In this document: piece by piece, positions 33,230 to 42,392 of the stretch
Layout: every line of letters starts with the position of its first letter
Position numbering within the stretch: the stretch's first letter is position 1
Notes under the pieces: model-generated
What the model saw: only the letters and a program-made list of their open reading frames with translations
Told to the model about the DNA's origin: nothing
Databases searched by the model: none
Made by a program: the position numbers and the translations under genes
Origin: Lentisalinibacter salinarum
GTDB lineage: Bacteria; Pseudomonadota; Gammaproteobacteria; Steroidobacterales; Woeseiaceae
Direction of reading: 5' to 3'
Length of the DNA: 64,000 nt
Assembly (NCBI RefSeq): GCF_040706555.1
Contig: NZ_JAPDRH010000002.1
Coordinates: 1,240,001-1,304,000, forward strand

Positions 33230-34018
33230 ATGGATGCTCTGGCCGTCGTCGCCAACCTCATACTGATCGCGATCCTGATCGCGATGTTCGTGGAGGCGGT
33301 GCAACGCCGCCTCTTCGCATCTCCCTGGCTGCGCTACGGTCTCGCGGCGGCCGCGCTGCTCGTGGCCGCGGACCTGGCCGTCTACCTGCTCGAAGCCGAT
33401 TTGCGGCAGGTGGTGCCGGCGTGGTTCTACCTGATCGCCACCGCAATACTTATCGCCCGCGCCGTGACCGAGGCCGTGGTGGGACTGTCCGCCGCCGACA
33501 GGCTCGGTCTGAAGCCGCTGCCGCTGGTGCGTCCGCGGACGGACGGCGAGAGGCGCAGCGCCCCGGCCGTCGTGGCTGCGGGCATCGCCGGCGGGCTCGT
33601 CATCGCGGCGTGGAGCGCAGCCCTGTTCCTCGTCACGGCACCCGGCCCGGCCGGCGGCGGCGCGATCGCTCCCTGGCAGATGCCACAGGGAACCGCCCTC
33701 GCCTGGTTCCTGACCGCCCTGGTGGTCACGTCCCTGGGCGAGGAGCTGACCTTCCGACTCGGCATCCAGAATTACTTCGGCGCGCTGTTGGGTCGCGGCG
33801 CGGCCGGCTACTGGGCCGCCATCGTCCTGTCGTCCGCGCTGTGGTCCCTAGGGCACATCGGCCGGGTGGATCCGGAGTGGGTGAAATTCGCGCAGATCTT
33901 CCCCGCCGGGCTCGCGCTCGGCTGGCTGTTCCGATACGCCGGCTTCGAGGCCTGCGTCATCGCCCACGCCGTGCTTAACCTGATAATGCCCTTCGCGACA
34001 CCGAAACTGCTCGCATGA
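33230..34018 (+). CDS. CPBP/CAAX-type intramembrane metalloprotease
   Basis: A 262-aa membrane protein with about seven hydrophobic helices. The C-terminal half has the CPBP (Abi/CAAX) motifs: EELTFR at about 171-176, LWSLGH for motif 2 (FxxxH-like), and HAVLNLI for motif 3 (HxxxN). These residues coordinate the metal in Rce1-like proteases. The substrate is unknown; bacterial members have been linked with peptide maturation or immunity. It follows slyX by 24 bases and may be co-transcribed. Confidence 0.85.
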   Translation: MDALAVVANLILIAILIAMFVEAVQRRLFASPWLRYGLAAAALLVAADLAVYLLEADLRQVVPAWFYLIATAILIARAVTEAVVGLSAADRLGLKPLPLVRPRTDGERRSAPAVVAAGIAGGLVIAAWSAALFLVTAPGPAGGGAIAPWQMPQGTALAWFLTALVVTSLGEELTFRLGIQNYFGALLGRGAAGYWAAIVLSSALWSLGHIGRVDPEWVKFAQIFPAGLALGWLFRYAGFEACVIAHAVLNLIMPFATPKLLA

Positions 34019-34088
34019 GCGCCGCCGCCGTAGCGCGGATCGTCCGCATGGCATAATCGGGACACCACGCAGACAGACGGATACGCCA

Positions 34089-34370
34089 GTGACCGAAAAG
34101 GATCGATTGAAGGATCACCTCCACACGCTGCACCGGGAGCTCGAAGGCTCGGAGCAGCTGGACGAGGACATGCGCAGGCTGCTGACCCAGGTGGACGAGG
34201 ACATCCACCGGCTGCTCGATCAGGGCGGGGAGGCCGCCACGGAGCCGGAGGGAGCGGACGCGCTCAGCGACCAGGTGCGCGAGACGGCCACCAACTTCCA
34301 GGCCGAGCACCCGCGCACCTACCGCGTGCTGCGGGAGATAGCGGACACGCTGGCGAAACTGGGCATCTAG
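34089..34370 (+). CDS. DUF4404 family protein
   Basis: A 93-aa, acidic, helical protein of the DUF4404 type. It has DHLHTLHRELEGSEQLDED, an Asp/Glu-rich middle and a C-terminus (FQAEHPRTYRVLREIADTLAKLGI) that is the family signature. Function is unknown. It starts at GTG 34089. CATAAT about 35 bases upstream could be a -10 box. It stands alone between the protease gene and the opposite-strand MFS gene. Confidence 0.8.
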   Translation: MTEKDRLKDHLHTLHRELEGSEQLDEDMRRLLTQVDEDIHRLLDQGGEAATEPEGADALSDQVRETATNFQAEHPRTYRVLREIADTLAKLGI

Positions 34371-34513
34371 TACCGTGGCCAGGATGACGGCGGTGACGAC
34401 CGGCCTGACGGCAGCCGTCGCGGAGCGGCGGGTGGCCGCGCTCACCGAGGCCGTGGACGCGGAACGCGGCGGCAGGGACGCCGAAAAGGACAAGCCGCCG
34501 GAGTGAGGCCGGG

Positions 34514-35749
34514 TCAGGCGGCCGAGAGCTGGCGGATCCGCGGCACGAATATCATCAGCAGTGCGGCCGAAAGTATGGGCAGGAGCGAGACCACCACGAA
34601 CAACGGCCGGTAGGAGTGGTTCTCGATGAGCCAGCCGGCCATCGGCGCGAACAGCGCCGCGCCGAGGCTGCCGATCGCGCCGTATGCACCCCATACCGAG
34701 GCCACCCGCCCGGCGGAGAACAGATCCGAGGGCAGGGTGAAGAACACCGAGCTCTTCACCTGGATGGAGAACATGCCCAGCGATATCAGCGCGATGGCCA
34801 CGTACGGCGATCCTGCGGTGGCGGCCGGCATGGCCCCCAGCATCAGAAGCGCCCCCAGCCAGATCACGAACTTGCGCGAGAAGTCGATGCTGCGCCCGTT
34901 CTTGATGATGCGGCTCGACAGCCAGCCGCCGAACCAGGCGCCGAGATCCGCCGCCACGAAAGGTATCCAGGCGAACAGACCGATCTCGCGCAGGTTGAAG
35001 CCGCGCTCGTCCGCCAGGTACAGCGGCAGCCAGAAGACGAAGAAATAGAACGGCCCATCGCTCACGAAGCGGGAGATCATGAGACCCCAGAACTCCCGGT
35101 GCTTCAGCAGCTCCGCCCAGCCCTCTCCGGCCTGCTGGGGGGCCCGCTCGGCGAGGATGAGATTTCGCTCGGCGGGGGTGATGCGGGGGTGTTCCTCCGG
35201 CAGGCGGAACCAGCGGTGCCAGAACCAGGCCCAGACCAGGCCGATGCCGCCGGGCACCAGGAACGCCCACTCCCAGCCGAAATTCTCGATCAGTCCGGCC
35301 GCCAGCGGCGGCGTGATAATGGAGCCTGCGCCGGCGCCCAGCATGAAGATGCCGACGGCCGTGGAGCGTTCGCTGGCGGGGAACCACTGGGCCACCGCCT
35401 TCAGAGCGGCCGGGAAGTTCGCGGCCTCGGTCAGGCCGAGCGTGATCCGCAGCACCAGGAAGCTCGCCACGCCGCGCCCGAGCGCGTGCAGCATGGTGGA
35501 GAGGCTCCACAGGCCGGCCGCGAGCGTGAACGACAGCCGGGTGCCCAGCCGGTCGATCACCGGTCCGGTCAGCAGCTGGCCCAGCGCATAGGCGCCGAGG
35601 AAGGCCGAGGTCAGCCAGCCGTAGTGCTGATCGCTGATCCCGAACTCGTCCCGGACCACGGGCGTGACCATGCCGAAACTCAGCCGATCGACGTAATTGA
35701 TGGTCGTGATGACCGCCAGCATGATGGCGATCCGCCAGCGCACGGCCAT
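34514..35749 (-). CDS. MFS transporter, anion:cation symporter-like
   Basis: A 411-aa major facilitator protein with twelve hydrophobic helices. The N-terminus (TTINYVDRLSFGMVTPVV) and the loop-2 motif with GPVIDRLGTRL suit the ACS family, which moves hexuronates, phthalate or other organic anions with protons. The central loop and LTEAANFPAALKAVAQWFP are also family-like. The actual substrate cannot be told from sequence. ATG 35749 follows a GCGAGG site. It is divergent from the second MAPEG gene. Confidence 0.88.
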   Translation of the reverse strand: MAVRWRIAIMLAVITTINYVDRLSFGMVTPVVRDEFGISDQHYGWLTSAFLGAYALGQLLTGPVIDRLGTRLSFTLAAGLWSLSTMLHALGRGVASFLVLRITLGLTEAANFPAALKAVAQWFPASERSTAVGIFMLGAGAGSIITPPLAAGLIENFGWEWAFLVPGGIGLVWAWFWHRWFRLPEEHPRITPAERNLILAERAPQQAGEGWAELLKHREFWGLMISRFVSDGPFYFFVFWLPLYLADERGFNLREIGLFAWIPFVAADLGAWFGGWLSSRIIKNGRSIDFSRKFVIWLGALLMLGAMPAATAGSPYVAIALISLGMFSIQVKSSVFFTLPSDLFSAGRVASVWGAYGAIGSLGAALFAPMAGWLIENHSYRPLFVVVSLLPILSAALLMIFVPRIRQLSAA

Positions 35750-35899
35750 AGCGCAACCTCGCTCTCACTCTGCGTTGCCCGCTCGCCTGCTCCTCCGGCT
35801 GCAGGACACCGGGCGGCCGATACTACCGCGGCGGTTTCTGCGGTTCATCCGCGCCCGGGTTAAACTCGCTCCGTCGATCCGACGATGGGGAGGCAAATC

Positions 35900-36289
35900 A
35901 TGACTACCGAGCTGAAATACCTGGCGTTGGCAGCAGCCTGGAATGCGGTTATCTGGATACCCTACATCCTCAACATGATCTCGGTACGAGGACTGAAGGA
36001 GGCGGTGGGCTATCCCGATAACCCGGCGCCGATGGCGGCCTGGGCTGAGCGATTGAAAGCCGCGCACTATAACGCAGTGGAGAATCTCGTCCTTTTCGCG
36101 GCGGTGATCCTGGTGGCCGATGCCGCGGGTATCGCCAATGACGCGACGGCGGCATCCGCGGTGGTGTTCTTCTGGGCCCGGGTCGTGCACACCCTCTCGT
36201 ATACTTTCGCCGTACCCTGGGTGCGCACACTGTCCTTCGCCGTTGGCTGGGCCGCCGTGCTTTGCATCCTGAGCCAGATCCTGCTCTGA
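35900..36289 (+). CDS. MAPEG family membrane protein (second copy)
   Basis: A 129-aa MAPEG-type protein with four helices, the conserved loop RLKAAHYNAVENLVLFAAVIL, and ARVVHTLSYTFAVPWVRTL near the C-terminal glutathione-contact region. It is only distantly similar to the MAPEG protein at 31983-32378, so they are paralogues, not a recent duplication. ATG 35900 follows GGGGAGG and is preferred to ATG 35885. A GC hairpin follows its stop. Confidence 0.88.
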   Translation: MTTELKYLALAAAWNAVIWIPYILNMISVRGLKEAVGYPDNPAPMAAWAERLKAAHYNAVENLVLFAAVILVADAAGIANDATAASAVVFFWARVVHTLSYTFAVPWVRTLSFAVGWAAVLCILSQILL

Positions 36290-36297
36290 ATGAAGGC

Positions 36298-36318
36298 GCG
36301 GCGGCGGCCCGCCGCCGC
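36298..36318 (+). terminator. GC-rich hairpin after the MAPEG gene
   Basis: GCGGCGGC at 36298-36305 pairs with GCCGCCGC at 36311-36318 over a five-base loop, nine bases after the MAPEG stop. There is no T-run, so it is a possible but not classical terminator. Confidence 0.4.
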
Positions 36319-36329
36319 ACTTCCTCCGG

Positions 36330-36335
36330 TATAAT
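36330..36335 (+). promoter_or_regulatory. Candidate -10 box of uvrD
   Basis: A perfect TATAAT lies 60 bases before the uvrD ATG in strongly GC-rich sequence. No good -35 is present at 16-18 bases, so it may depend on an activator or be fortuitous. Confidence 0.4.
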
Positions 36336-36394
36336 CGCGATCCCGGCAGCCGCCAGCCGGGCGCCCCCGTTCACACTTCAACTCGCGCGACTCC

Positions 36395-38572
36395 ATGGAC
36401 GTCACCTCTATCATCGATCCGCTGAACGACGCTCAGCGGGAAGCGGTTACCGCACCCGACGAACCCGTGCTGGTTATCGCCGGCGCCGGCAGCGGCAAGA
36501 CGCGGGTGCTGGTGCACCGCGCCGCCTGGCTGATCCGGGTGGGCGGCGTCGCGCCCCAGAGCCTGCTCGCGGTGACCTTCACCAACAAGGCAGCGAACGA
36601 GATGCGCAGCCGCATCGAGAGTCTGCTGGACATGCCCGCGCAGCATCTGTGGATCGGCACCTTCCATGGCCTCGCCCACCGCCTGCTGCGCCGCCACTGG
36701 CGCGAGGCCGGCCTGCCCCAGTCGTTCCAGATCATCGATTCCGACGACCAGCAGCGGCTGATCAAGCGCATGCTGCGCGGCATGGAGCTGGACGAGTCGC
36801 GCTGGGTGCCGAAAGAGGTGCAGTGGTTCATCAACAACCAGAAGGACGAGGGCCTGAGGCCCGACCACCTGGACGACGGCGGCGACCCGAACCGCCGGCG
36901 GATGATCGAGCTCTACGGGGCCTACCAGGAGCAGTGCGACCGGGCCGGCCTGGTGGATTTCGCCGAGCTGCTGCTGCGTGCCCATGAACTCTGGCGCAAC
37001 GACCCGGAGCTGCTGGCCCATTACCAGCGCCGCTTCCGCCACCTGCTGGTGGACGAATTTCAGGACACGAACGCCATCCAGTACGCCTGGCTGAGGATGC
37101 TGGCCGGCACCAGCGGCATCCCCTTCGTGGTGGGCGACGACGACCAGTCCATCTACCGCTGGCGCGGCGCCCGTGTGGAGCATATCCAGCGCTTCCAGAA
37201 GGACTTCCCCGGCGCGAGGGTGGTGAAACTCGAACAGAACTACCGCTCGACCGGCACCATCCTCGAGGCCGCCAACGCCATCATCGCCAACAACGACGGC
37301 CGCATGGGCAAGAACCTGTGGACCGATGGCAGCGAAGGCGAGCCCATCCGCATCTACTCGGCCTTCAACGAGCGCGACGAGAGCGACTTCGTCGTGAACC
37401 GCATCCGCGACTGGGTGGCCCAGGGCAACGCCCGCGCCGACGCCGCCATCCTGTACCGCTCCAACGCCCAGTCCCGGGTGCTCGAAGAGGGGCTCGTGAA
37501 CGCGCGAATCCCCTACCGGGTGTACGGCGGCCTGCGCTTCTTCGAGCGCGCCGAGATCAAGGACGCGCTCGCCTACCTGCGGCTCATCGCCAACCGGGAC
37601 GACGACGCCTCCTTCGAGCGGGTGGTGAACACGCCCACGCGGGGCATCGGGGCGCGCAGCGTGGAGGCCATGCGCTCCTACGCCCGCGCCAACGCCTGCT
37701 CGCTGTGGCGCGCGGCGGGCGCGCTCGCCAGCGACGACGGCGTGAACGCGCGCGCTGCCAACGCCATCCGCGCCTTCCTGAACCTCATCGAGGTGCTGGA
37801 CCGGGACACGAAGGGCCTGGACCTGCACGAGCAGGTGGACCACGTCATCGGCGCCAGCGGCCTCGTGGAGCACTTCCGCAAGGAGAAGAGCGAGCGCGCC
37901 ATCACCCGGGTGGAGAACCTGGAGGAACTGGTGAGCGCCGCCCGGGGCTTCGACCCGGAGGCGAGCGACACCGACATGCCGCCGCTTGACGCCTTTCTCG
38001 CCCACGCGGCGCTGGAGGCGGGCGAGGGCCAGGCGGACGCCTGGGAGGACTGCGTCCAGCTGATGACCCTGCACTCGGCCAAGGGCCTGGAATTCCCGCT
38101 GGTCTTCCTCTGCGGCATGGAGGACGGGCTGTTCCCCCACCAGCGCTCCATCAACGACCCGGGCGGGCTCGAGGAGGAGCGGCGCCTGTGCTACGTCGGC
38201 ACCACCCGGGCGATGCGCCAGCTCTACATCACCCATGCCGAGCAGCGGCGCCTGCACGGCACCGACAGTTTTTCGCTGCCGTCGCGCTTCATCGCCGAGA
38301 TCCCGACCGAGCTCGTCGAAGAGATACGGCCCCGTGCCCAGATCAGCCGGCCCGTGGTCTCCCCGGCCAGGCGCCCGTCCCGGTCCGGCCGCGAGCCTGC
38401 CGGCGGCGAGGACGGCATCCGGCTCGGCCAGCGGGTGCGCCACGGCAAATTCGGCGAAGGCGTGGTGCTGAACTGCGAGGGTCAGGGCGCCCACGCCCGG
38501 GTGCAGGTGAACTTCGAGGGCGCCGGCACCAAGTGGCTGGTGCTCACCTATGCCAACCTGGAACTGATGTAA
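36395..38572 (+). CDS. uvrD: DNA helicase II UvrD
   Basis: Superfamily 1A 3'-5' helicase used in nucleotide excision and mismatch repair. Walker A AGAGSGKTR is at about residues 29-37, with VDEFQDTN (motif II), GDDDQSIYRWRGA (motif III), EQNYRST (motif IV), TLHSAKGLEFPLVFLCG (motif V) and YVGTTRA (motif VI). VDFAELLLRAHEL and the C-terminal FGEGVVLNCEGQG are typical for UvrD rather than Rep or PcrA. The 725-aa length is standard. Confidence 0.96.
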   Translation: MDVTSIIDPLNDAQREAVTAPDEPVLVIAGAGSGKTRVLVHRAAWLIRVGGVAPQSLLAVTFTNKAANEMRSRIESLLDMPAQHLWIGTFHGLAHRLLRRHWREAGLPQSFQIIDSDDQQRLIKRMLRGMELDESRWVPKEVQWFINNQKDEGLRPDHLDDGGDPNRRRMIELYGAYQEQCDRAGLVDFAELLLRAHELWRNDPELLAHYQRRFRHLLVDEFQDTNAIQYAWLRMLAGTSGIPFVVGDDDQSIYRWRGARVEHIQRFQKDFPGARVVKLEQNYRSTGTILEAANAIIANNDGRMGKNLWTDGSEGEPIRIYSAFNERDESDFVVNRIRDWVAQGNARADAAILYRSNAQSRVLEEGLVNARIPYRVYGGLRFFERAEIKDALAYLRLIANRDDDASFERVVNTPTRGIGARSVEAMRSYARANACSLWRAAGALASDDGVNARAANAIRAFLNLIEVLDRDTKGLDLHEQVDHVIGASGLVEHFRKEKSERAITRVENLEELVSAARGFDPEASDTDMPPLDAFLAHAALEAGEGQADAWEDCVQLMTLHSAKGLEFPLVFLCGMEDGLFPHQRSINDPGGLEEERRLCYVGTTRAMRQLYITHAEQRRLHGTDSFSLPSRFIAEIPTELVEEIRPRAQISRPVVSPARRPSRSGREPAGGEDGIRLGQRVRHGKFGEGVVLNCEGQGAHARVQVNFEGAGTKWLVLTYANLELM

Positions 38573-38611
38573 ACTGGCCACAGGTCCGGGGGGCCGACAG
38601 CCGGCAAGAAC

Positions 38612-39988
38612 ATGAAGATACTCATACTCGGCGCAGGGCAGGTCGGATCCTCGGCCGCCTATCACCTCTCCCGGGAGGAAGCCAACGAGGTCACGGTCGT
38701 GGACCGCAGCCCGGAAGTGCTGCGCGAGCTGCAGGACCGCCTCGACATCCGCACCGTCGTGGGCCATGCCGCCTATCCGGACGTGCTCACCCGGGCCGGC
38801 GCGAGCGACGCCGACATCCTCATAGCGCTCACTGACAGCGATGAGACCAACATGATCGCCTGTCAGATCGCCTACACCCTCTATCACACGCCCACCAAGA
38901 TCGCCCGCATCCGTGCGGCGGAATACATGAACGCGAAGAAGCTGTTCAGCCAGGAGTCCCTGCCGGTGGACGTGCTGATCAGCCCGGAGCAGCTCGTCTG
39001 CGAATACGTGGAGCAGCTCATCCTGTATCCGGGCGCGCTGCAGGTGCTGGAGTTCGCCGACGGCCGGGTGCGACTGGTGGGCGCCAGGGCCGACCGGGAC
39101 GGGCTGCTGGTGGGCCAGCAGCTGAAGAACATGAAGGAGCACATCCCGAACACGGAGGCCCGCATCGCGGCCATCTACCGGGACGGCCACAGCGTCATGC
39201 CGGACGGCGACACGGTGATCCGCGAGGGCGACGAGGTCTTCTTCCTGGCGGCGCGCAAGGACATCCGCGTTTTCATGAGCGAGATGCGCAAGCTGGACGA
39301 CCCCATCCGCCGGGTGGTCATCGCCGGCGGCGGCAACATCGGCTTCCGTCTCGCCATGGCGCTGGAGCAGACCAACCAGGTGAAGATCATCGAACGCAAC
39401 CCGGAGCGGGCGCGGCGCATCTCCGAGCAGCTGGCCAAGGCCATCGTGCTGGTGGGCGACGCTGCCGACGAGGAGCTGCTGCTCGAGGAGAACATCGACT
39501 CCACCGACGTCTTCTGCGCGCTCACCAATGCGGAGGAGGCGAACATCCTGTCGGCGATGCTGGCCAAGCGGCTGGGCGCGCACAAGGTGATGGCGCTCAT
39601 CAACCGGCCCTCCTACGCCGAACTGGTGGAGGCCGGCACCATCGACATCGCCATCTCGCCCCAGCAGGTCACCATCGGCTCGCTGCTGGCACACGTACGC
39701 CGCGGCGACGTGGTGAAGGTGCATTCGATGCGCCGCGGCGCCGCCGAGGCCATCGAGGCCGTCGCACACGGCTCGCCGGAGAACTCGAAGGTGGTGGGCC
39801 GCAAGATCGAGGACATCCCGATACCGCGCGGCACGACCATCGCGGCGCTGGTTCGGGACGACCAGGTGATCTTCGCCCATCACGACACCGAAGTGCAGGC
39901 CGACGACCACGTGATCCTCTTCATGACGGACCGGCGCCGCATCGAGGAAGTGGAGGAACTATTCCAGGTCGGCGTCTCCTTCGTCTGA
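38612..39988 (+). CDS. trkA: Trk system potassium uptake regulator TrkA
   Basis: Cytoplasmic gating subunit of the Trk K+ uptake system, binding NAD(H) and nucleotides. It has the duplicated RCK layout: first Rossmann ILILGAGQVGSSAA at residue 3 on, second VVIAGGGNIGFRLA near residue 235, each followed by a TrkA-C domain. The 458-aa length matches E. coli TrkA. The channel gene trkH follows after 52 bases. Confidence 0.96.
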   Translation: MKILILGAGQVGSSAAYHLSREEANEVTVVDRSPEVLRELQDRLDIRTVVGHAAYPDVLTRAGASDADILIALTDSDETNMIACQIAYTLYHTPTKIARIRAAEYMNAKKLFSQESLPVDVLISPEQLVCEYVEQLILYPGALQVLEFADGRVRLVGARADRDGLLVGQQLKNMKEHIPNTEARIAAIYRDGHSVMPDGDTVIREGDEVFFLAARKDIRVFMSEMRKLDDPIRRVVIAGGGNIGFRLAMALEQTNQVKIIERNPERARRISEQLAKAIVLVGDAADEELLLEENIDSTDVFCALTNAEEANILSAMLAKRLGAHKVMALINRPSYAELVEAGTIDIAISPQQVTIGSLLAHVRRGDVVKVHSMRRGAAEAIEAVAHGSPENSKVVGRKIEDIPIPRGTTIAALVRDDQVIFAHHDTEVQADDHVILFMTDRRRIEEVEELFQVGVSFV

Positions 39989-40040
39989 CCGGTATGGCCG
40001 TCTCTGCGAGTCACAGCCAGCGGCGGGGATCGGCGGAGCG

Positions 40041-41492
40041 ATGAACCGGGTCGTCGTCCAGCGCATCCTCGGCCTGCTGCTGATGATGTTCAGCGTCACG
40101 ATGCTGCCGCCGGTGGTCGTCTCGCTGATCTACGGCGACGGTGGCTGGCTGGCGTTCGTCGAGGGCTTCCTCCTCAACCTGGCGGCGGGCTTCTTCCTCT
40201 GGCTGCCGGTCCGCGACGCCCGGGCCGACCTCAGGCTGCGGGACGGCTTCCTGGTGGTGGCCTCTTTCTGGCTGGTGCTTGGCACGTTCGGCGCCGCACC
40301 GCTGTATTTCTCCGACGTGCCCACGATGTCGTTCACGGACGCCGTGTTCGAATCCATGTCCGGGCTGACGACCACCGGCGCGACCGTGCTGACCGGGCTC
40401 GACGCCCTGCCGCGCTCGATCCTGTGGTACCGCCAGCAGCTGCAGTGGCTGGGGGGCATGGGCATCATCGTGCTGGCGGTGGCCATCCTGCCCATGCTCG
40501 GCGTCGGCGGCATGCAGCTCTACCGGGCCGAGACGCCGGGCCCGATCAAGGACACCAAGCTCACGCCGCGCATCACCGAGACCGCGAAGGCGCTGTGGTA
40601 TCTGTACCTCGGCTTCACCATCATCTGCGCGGCTTCCTACTGGGCAGCCGGCATGAGCGTGTTCGACGCGCTGTGCCACAGCTTCAGCACGGTGGCGATC
40701 GGCGGCTTCTCCACCCACGATCTCAGCATCGGCCATTTCCAGTCCACCACGATCAACCTCATCGCGGTGGTGTTCATGTTCCTGGCCGGCATCAACTTCT
40801 CGCTGCATTTCTTCGCCTGGCGCTACAGCAGCATCGTCCACTACTTCAAGGACCCCGAATTCCGGGCCTATTCGTTCATCCTGATGATGCTGGTGGCGAC
40901 TATCGTCGTGGTGCTGGCGCTGCGGGGCACCTACGAAAGCCCGCTGCAGGCCGCGGAGCACGGGCTGTTCCAGGCCGTGTCCATCGCAACCACCACGGGG
41001 TTCACTACCGCCAACTATTCGGCCTGGCCCGGCGCCCTGCCCGTGCTGCTGATCTTCGCGAGCTTCATCGGCGGCTGCGCGGGCTCCACGGCCGGCGGCA
41101 TGAAGGTGATCCGCTGGCTGCTCATCTACAAGCAGGGGGTGCGCGAGATCGCGCGGCTGGTGCATCCCAGTGCAGAGATCCCGGTGAAACTGGGGCCGAG
41201 AGCGGTGCAGGCGCGGGTGATCGAGGCGGTGTGGGGCTTTTTCTCGGTGTACGTGGTGGTCTTCGCCGTCATGATGATGTTGATGCTCTCCACGGGCCTG
41301 GACCAGGTGACGGCCTTCTCGGCGGTGGCGGCGGTGCTGAATAATCTGGGTCCCGGGCTGGGGGACGTCGCCAGCGGCTTCATGTCCGTACCCACGCTGG
41401 GCAAGTGGGTGGCGATCCTCGCGATGGTGATGGGGCGGCTGGAGATATTCACCCTGCTCGTGCTGGTGACGCCGATATTCTGGAGGCGCTGA
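40041..41492 (+). CDS. trkH: Trk system potassium channel protein TrkH
   Basis: Membrane channel subunit of the Trk K+ uptake system. Four pore-loop selectivity filters are visible: SGLTTTGATV, STVAIGGFST, ATTTGFTTAN and NNLGPGLGD. The 483-aa length and ten helices are standard. It forms the uptake system with TrkA upstream. Its stop overlaps the ATG of the following TPR gene (TGATG), linking K+ uptake genes to the TPR-TRAP genes in one transcript. Confidence 0.95.
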   Translation: MNRVVVQRILGLLLMMFSVTMLPPVVVSLIYGDGGWLAFVEGFLLNLAAGFFLWLPVRDARADLRLRDGFLVVASFWLVLGTFGAAPLYFSDVPTMSFTDAVFESMSGLTTTGATVLTGLDALPRSILWYRQQLQWLGGMGIIVLAVAILPMLGVGGMQLYRAETPGPIKDTKLTPRITETAKALWYLYLGFTIICAASYWAAGMSVFDALCHSFSTVAIGGFSTHDLSIGHFQSTTINLIAVVFMFLAGINFSLHFFAWRYSSIVHYFKDPEFRAYSFILMMLVATIVVVLALRGTYESPLQAAEHGLFQAVSIATTTGFTTANYSAWPGALPVLLIFASFIGGCAGSTAGGMKVIRWLLIYKQGVREIARLVHPSAEIPVKLGPRAVQARVIEAVWGFFSVYVVVFAVMMMLMLSTGLDQVTAFSAVAAVLNNLGPGLGDVASGFMSVPTLGKWVAILAMVMGRLEIFTLLVLVTPIFWRR

Positions 41493-41827
41493 TGGCGGGC
41501 GATCGGCTGCAGGCATTGCAGAAGCTGCTCGACGGCGGGCGGGAGGACGCCCTGCTGCGCTATTCGCTGGGCAACGAATGGCTGGCCGCCGCCGAACCGG
41601 CGGAAGCCGTGCGCCACCTGGAGCGGGCGGTGGAACTCGACCCCGGCTATTCCGCCGCCTGGAAACTGCTGGGCCGGGCGCTCACCGATACCGGCGACGC
41701 CGGCGCGGCGGCGGCCGCCTACCGGCGCGGCATCGCCGTGGCCGAGGAGCGGGGCGACCAGCAGGCGGCGAAGGAGATGCAGGTCTTCCTGCGACGCATC
41801 GAGAAGGCGGGCGGCGCGGATGAGTGA
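41492..41827 (+). CDS. Small TPR-repeat protein
   Basis: A 111-aa cytoplasmic protein of about two and a half tetratricopeptide repeats, for example YSLGNEWLAAAEPAEAVRHL followed by AVELDPGYSAAWKLLGRAL and DTGDAGAAAAAYRRGIAVAEE. It has no signal peptide or helix for membrane insertion, unlike the periplasmic TPR partners of some TRAP systems. ATG 41492 overlaps the trkH stop after a TGGAGG site. Its 3' end overlaps dctQ by eight bases. Partner unknown. Confidence 0.8.
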   Translation: MAGDRLQALQKLLDGGREDALLRYSLGNEWLAAAEPAEAVRHLERAVELDPGYSAAWKLLGRALTDTGDAGAAAAAYRRGIAVAEERGDQQAAKEMQVFLRRIEKAGGADE

Positions 41828-42389
41828 CCGGGCGGCGAAAATTGCCGCCATCGCCCGCAGGGTCGACCGGGTGAGCACGGCGAGCGGCCGCGCGGTCTCC
41901 TGGCTCACACTGGTTATGGTGCTGGTGACGTTTCTCGTCGTGGTGCTGCGCTACGTCTTCGACGCCGGCTTCATCTGGCTGCAGGAGAGCATCACGTGGA
42001 TGCACGCGGCCGTGTTCATGCTGGGTGCAGCCTATACGCTCGAGCAGGACCAGCACGTGCGCGTGGACGTCTTCTACCGGGGCCTGTCCGAGCGGGGCAA
42101 GGCGGTGGTGGACATCGCCGGCGTGCTCGTGCTCCTGCTGCCCCTGATGGTGTTCTTCCTCTGGCAGTCGTGGGACTACGTCGAGACCTCGTGGCGCATC
42201 GGCGAGTCGTCCCGTGAGGCCGGCGGACTGCCGTATCCCTGGACACCGCTGCTGAAGAGCTGCCTGCTGGTGATGCCGGCGGCCGTGGCCCTGCAGGCGG
42301 TCGCGCTGTTGCTGCGCTCCGCGCTCACCCTGTCCCGCGGCTACCGGGTCCCGGCCGTGGACGGCGACAGCGAAGACATTCGAGGCTGA
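41820..42389 (+). CDS. TRAP transporter small permease subunit (DctQ type)
   Basis: A 189-aa four-helix DctQ-type subunit of a tripartite ATP-independent periplasmic transporter. Features include VVLRYVFDAGFIWLQESITW, the standard first-loop pattern, and LEQDQHVRVDVFY after the second helix. The DctM subunit follows after three bases. TRAP systems carry organic acids with Na+ or H+. The binding protein is on the opposite strand at 44013-45128. Confidence 0.9.
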   Translation: MSDRAAKIAAIARRVDRVSTASGRAVSWLTLVMVLVTFLVVVLRYVFDAGFIWLQESITWMHAAVFMLGAAYTLEQDQHVRVDVFYRGLSERGKAVVDIAGVLVLLLPLMVFFLWQSWDYVETSWRIGESSREAGGLPYPWTPLLKSCLLVMPAAVALQAVALLLRSALTLSRGYRVPAVDGDSEDIRG

Positions 42390-42392
42390 GCC

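Noticed and set aside
34375..34506. A 43-codon ORF (GTG start) after the DUF4404 gene
   Set aside because: It fits the gap but has no Shine-Dalgarno, no family features and an Ala/Arg composition typical of chance GC-rich frames. Kept here as a possibility only.
36371..39910. A 1179-codon open frame on the minus strand opposite uvrD and trkA
   Set aside because: It is antisense to two highly conserved genes, its translation has no recognisable domain, and long antisense frames are expected in GC-rich DNA with strong third-position bias.
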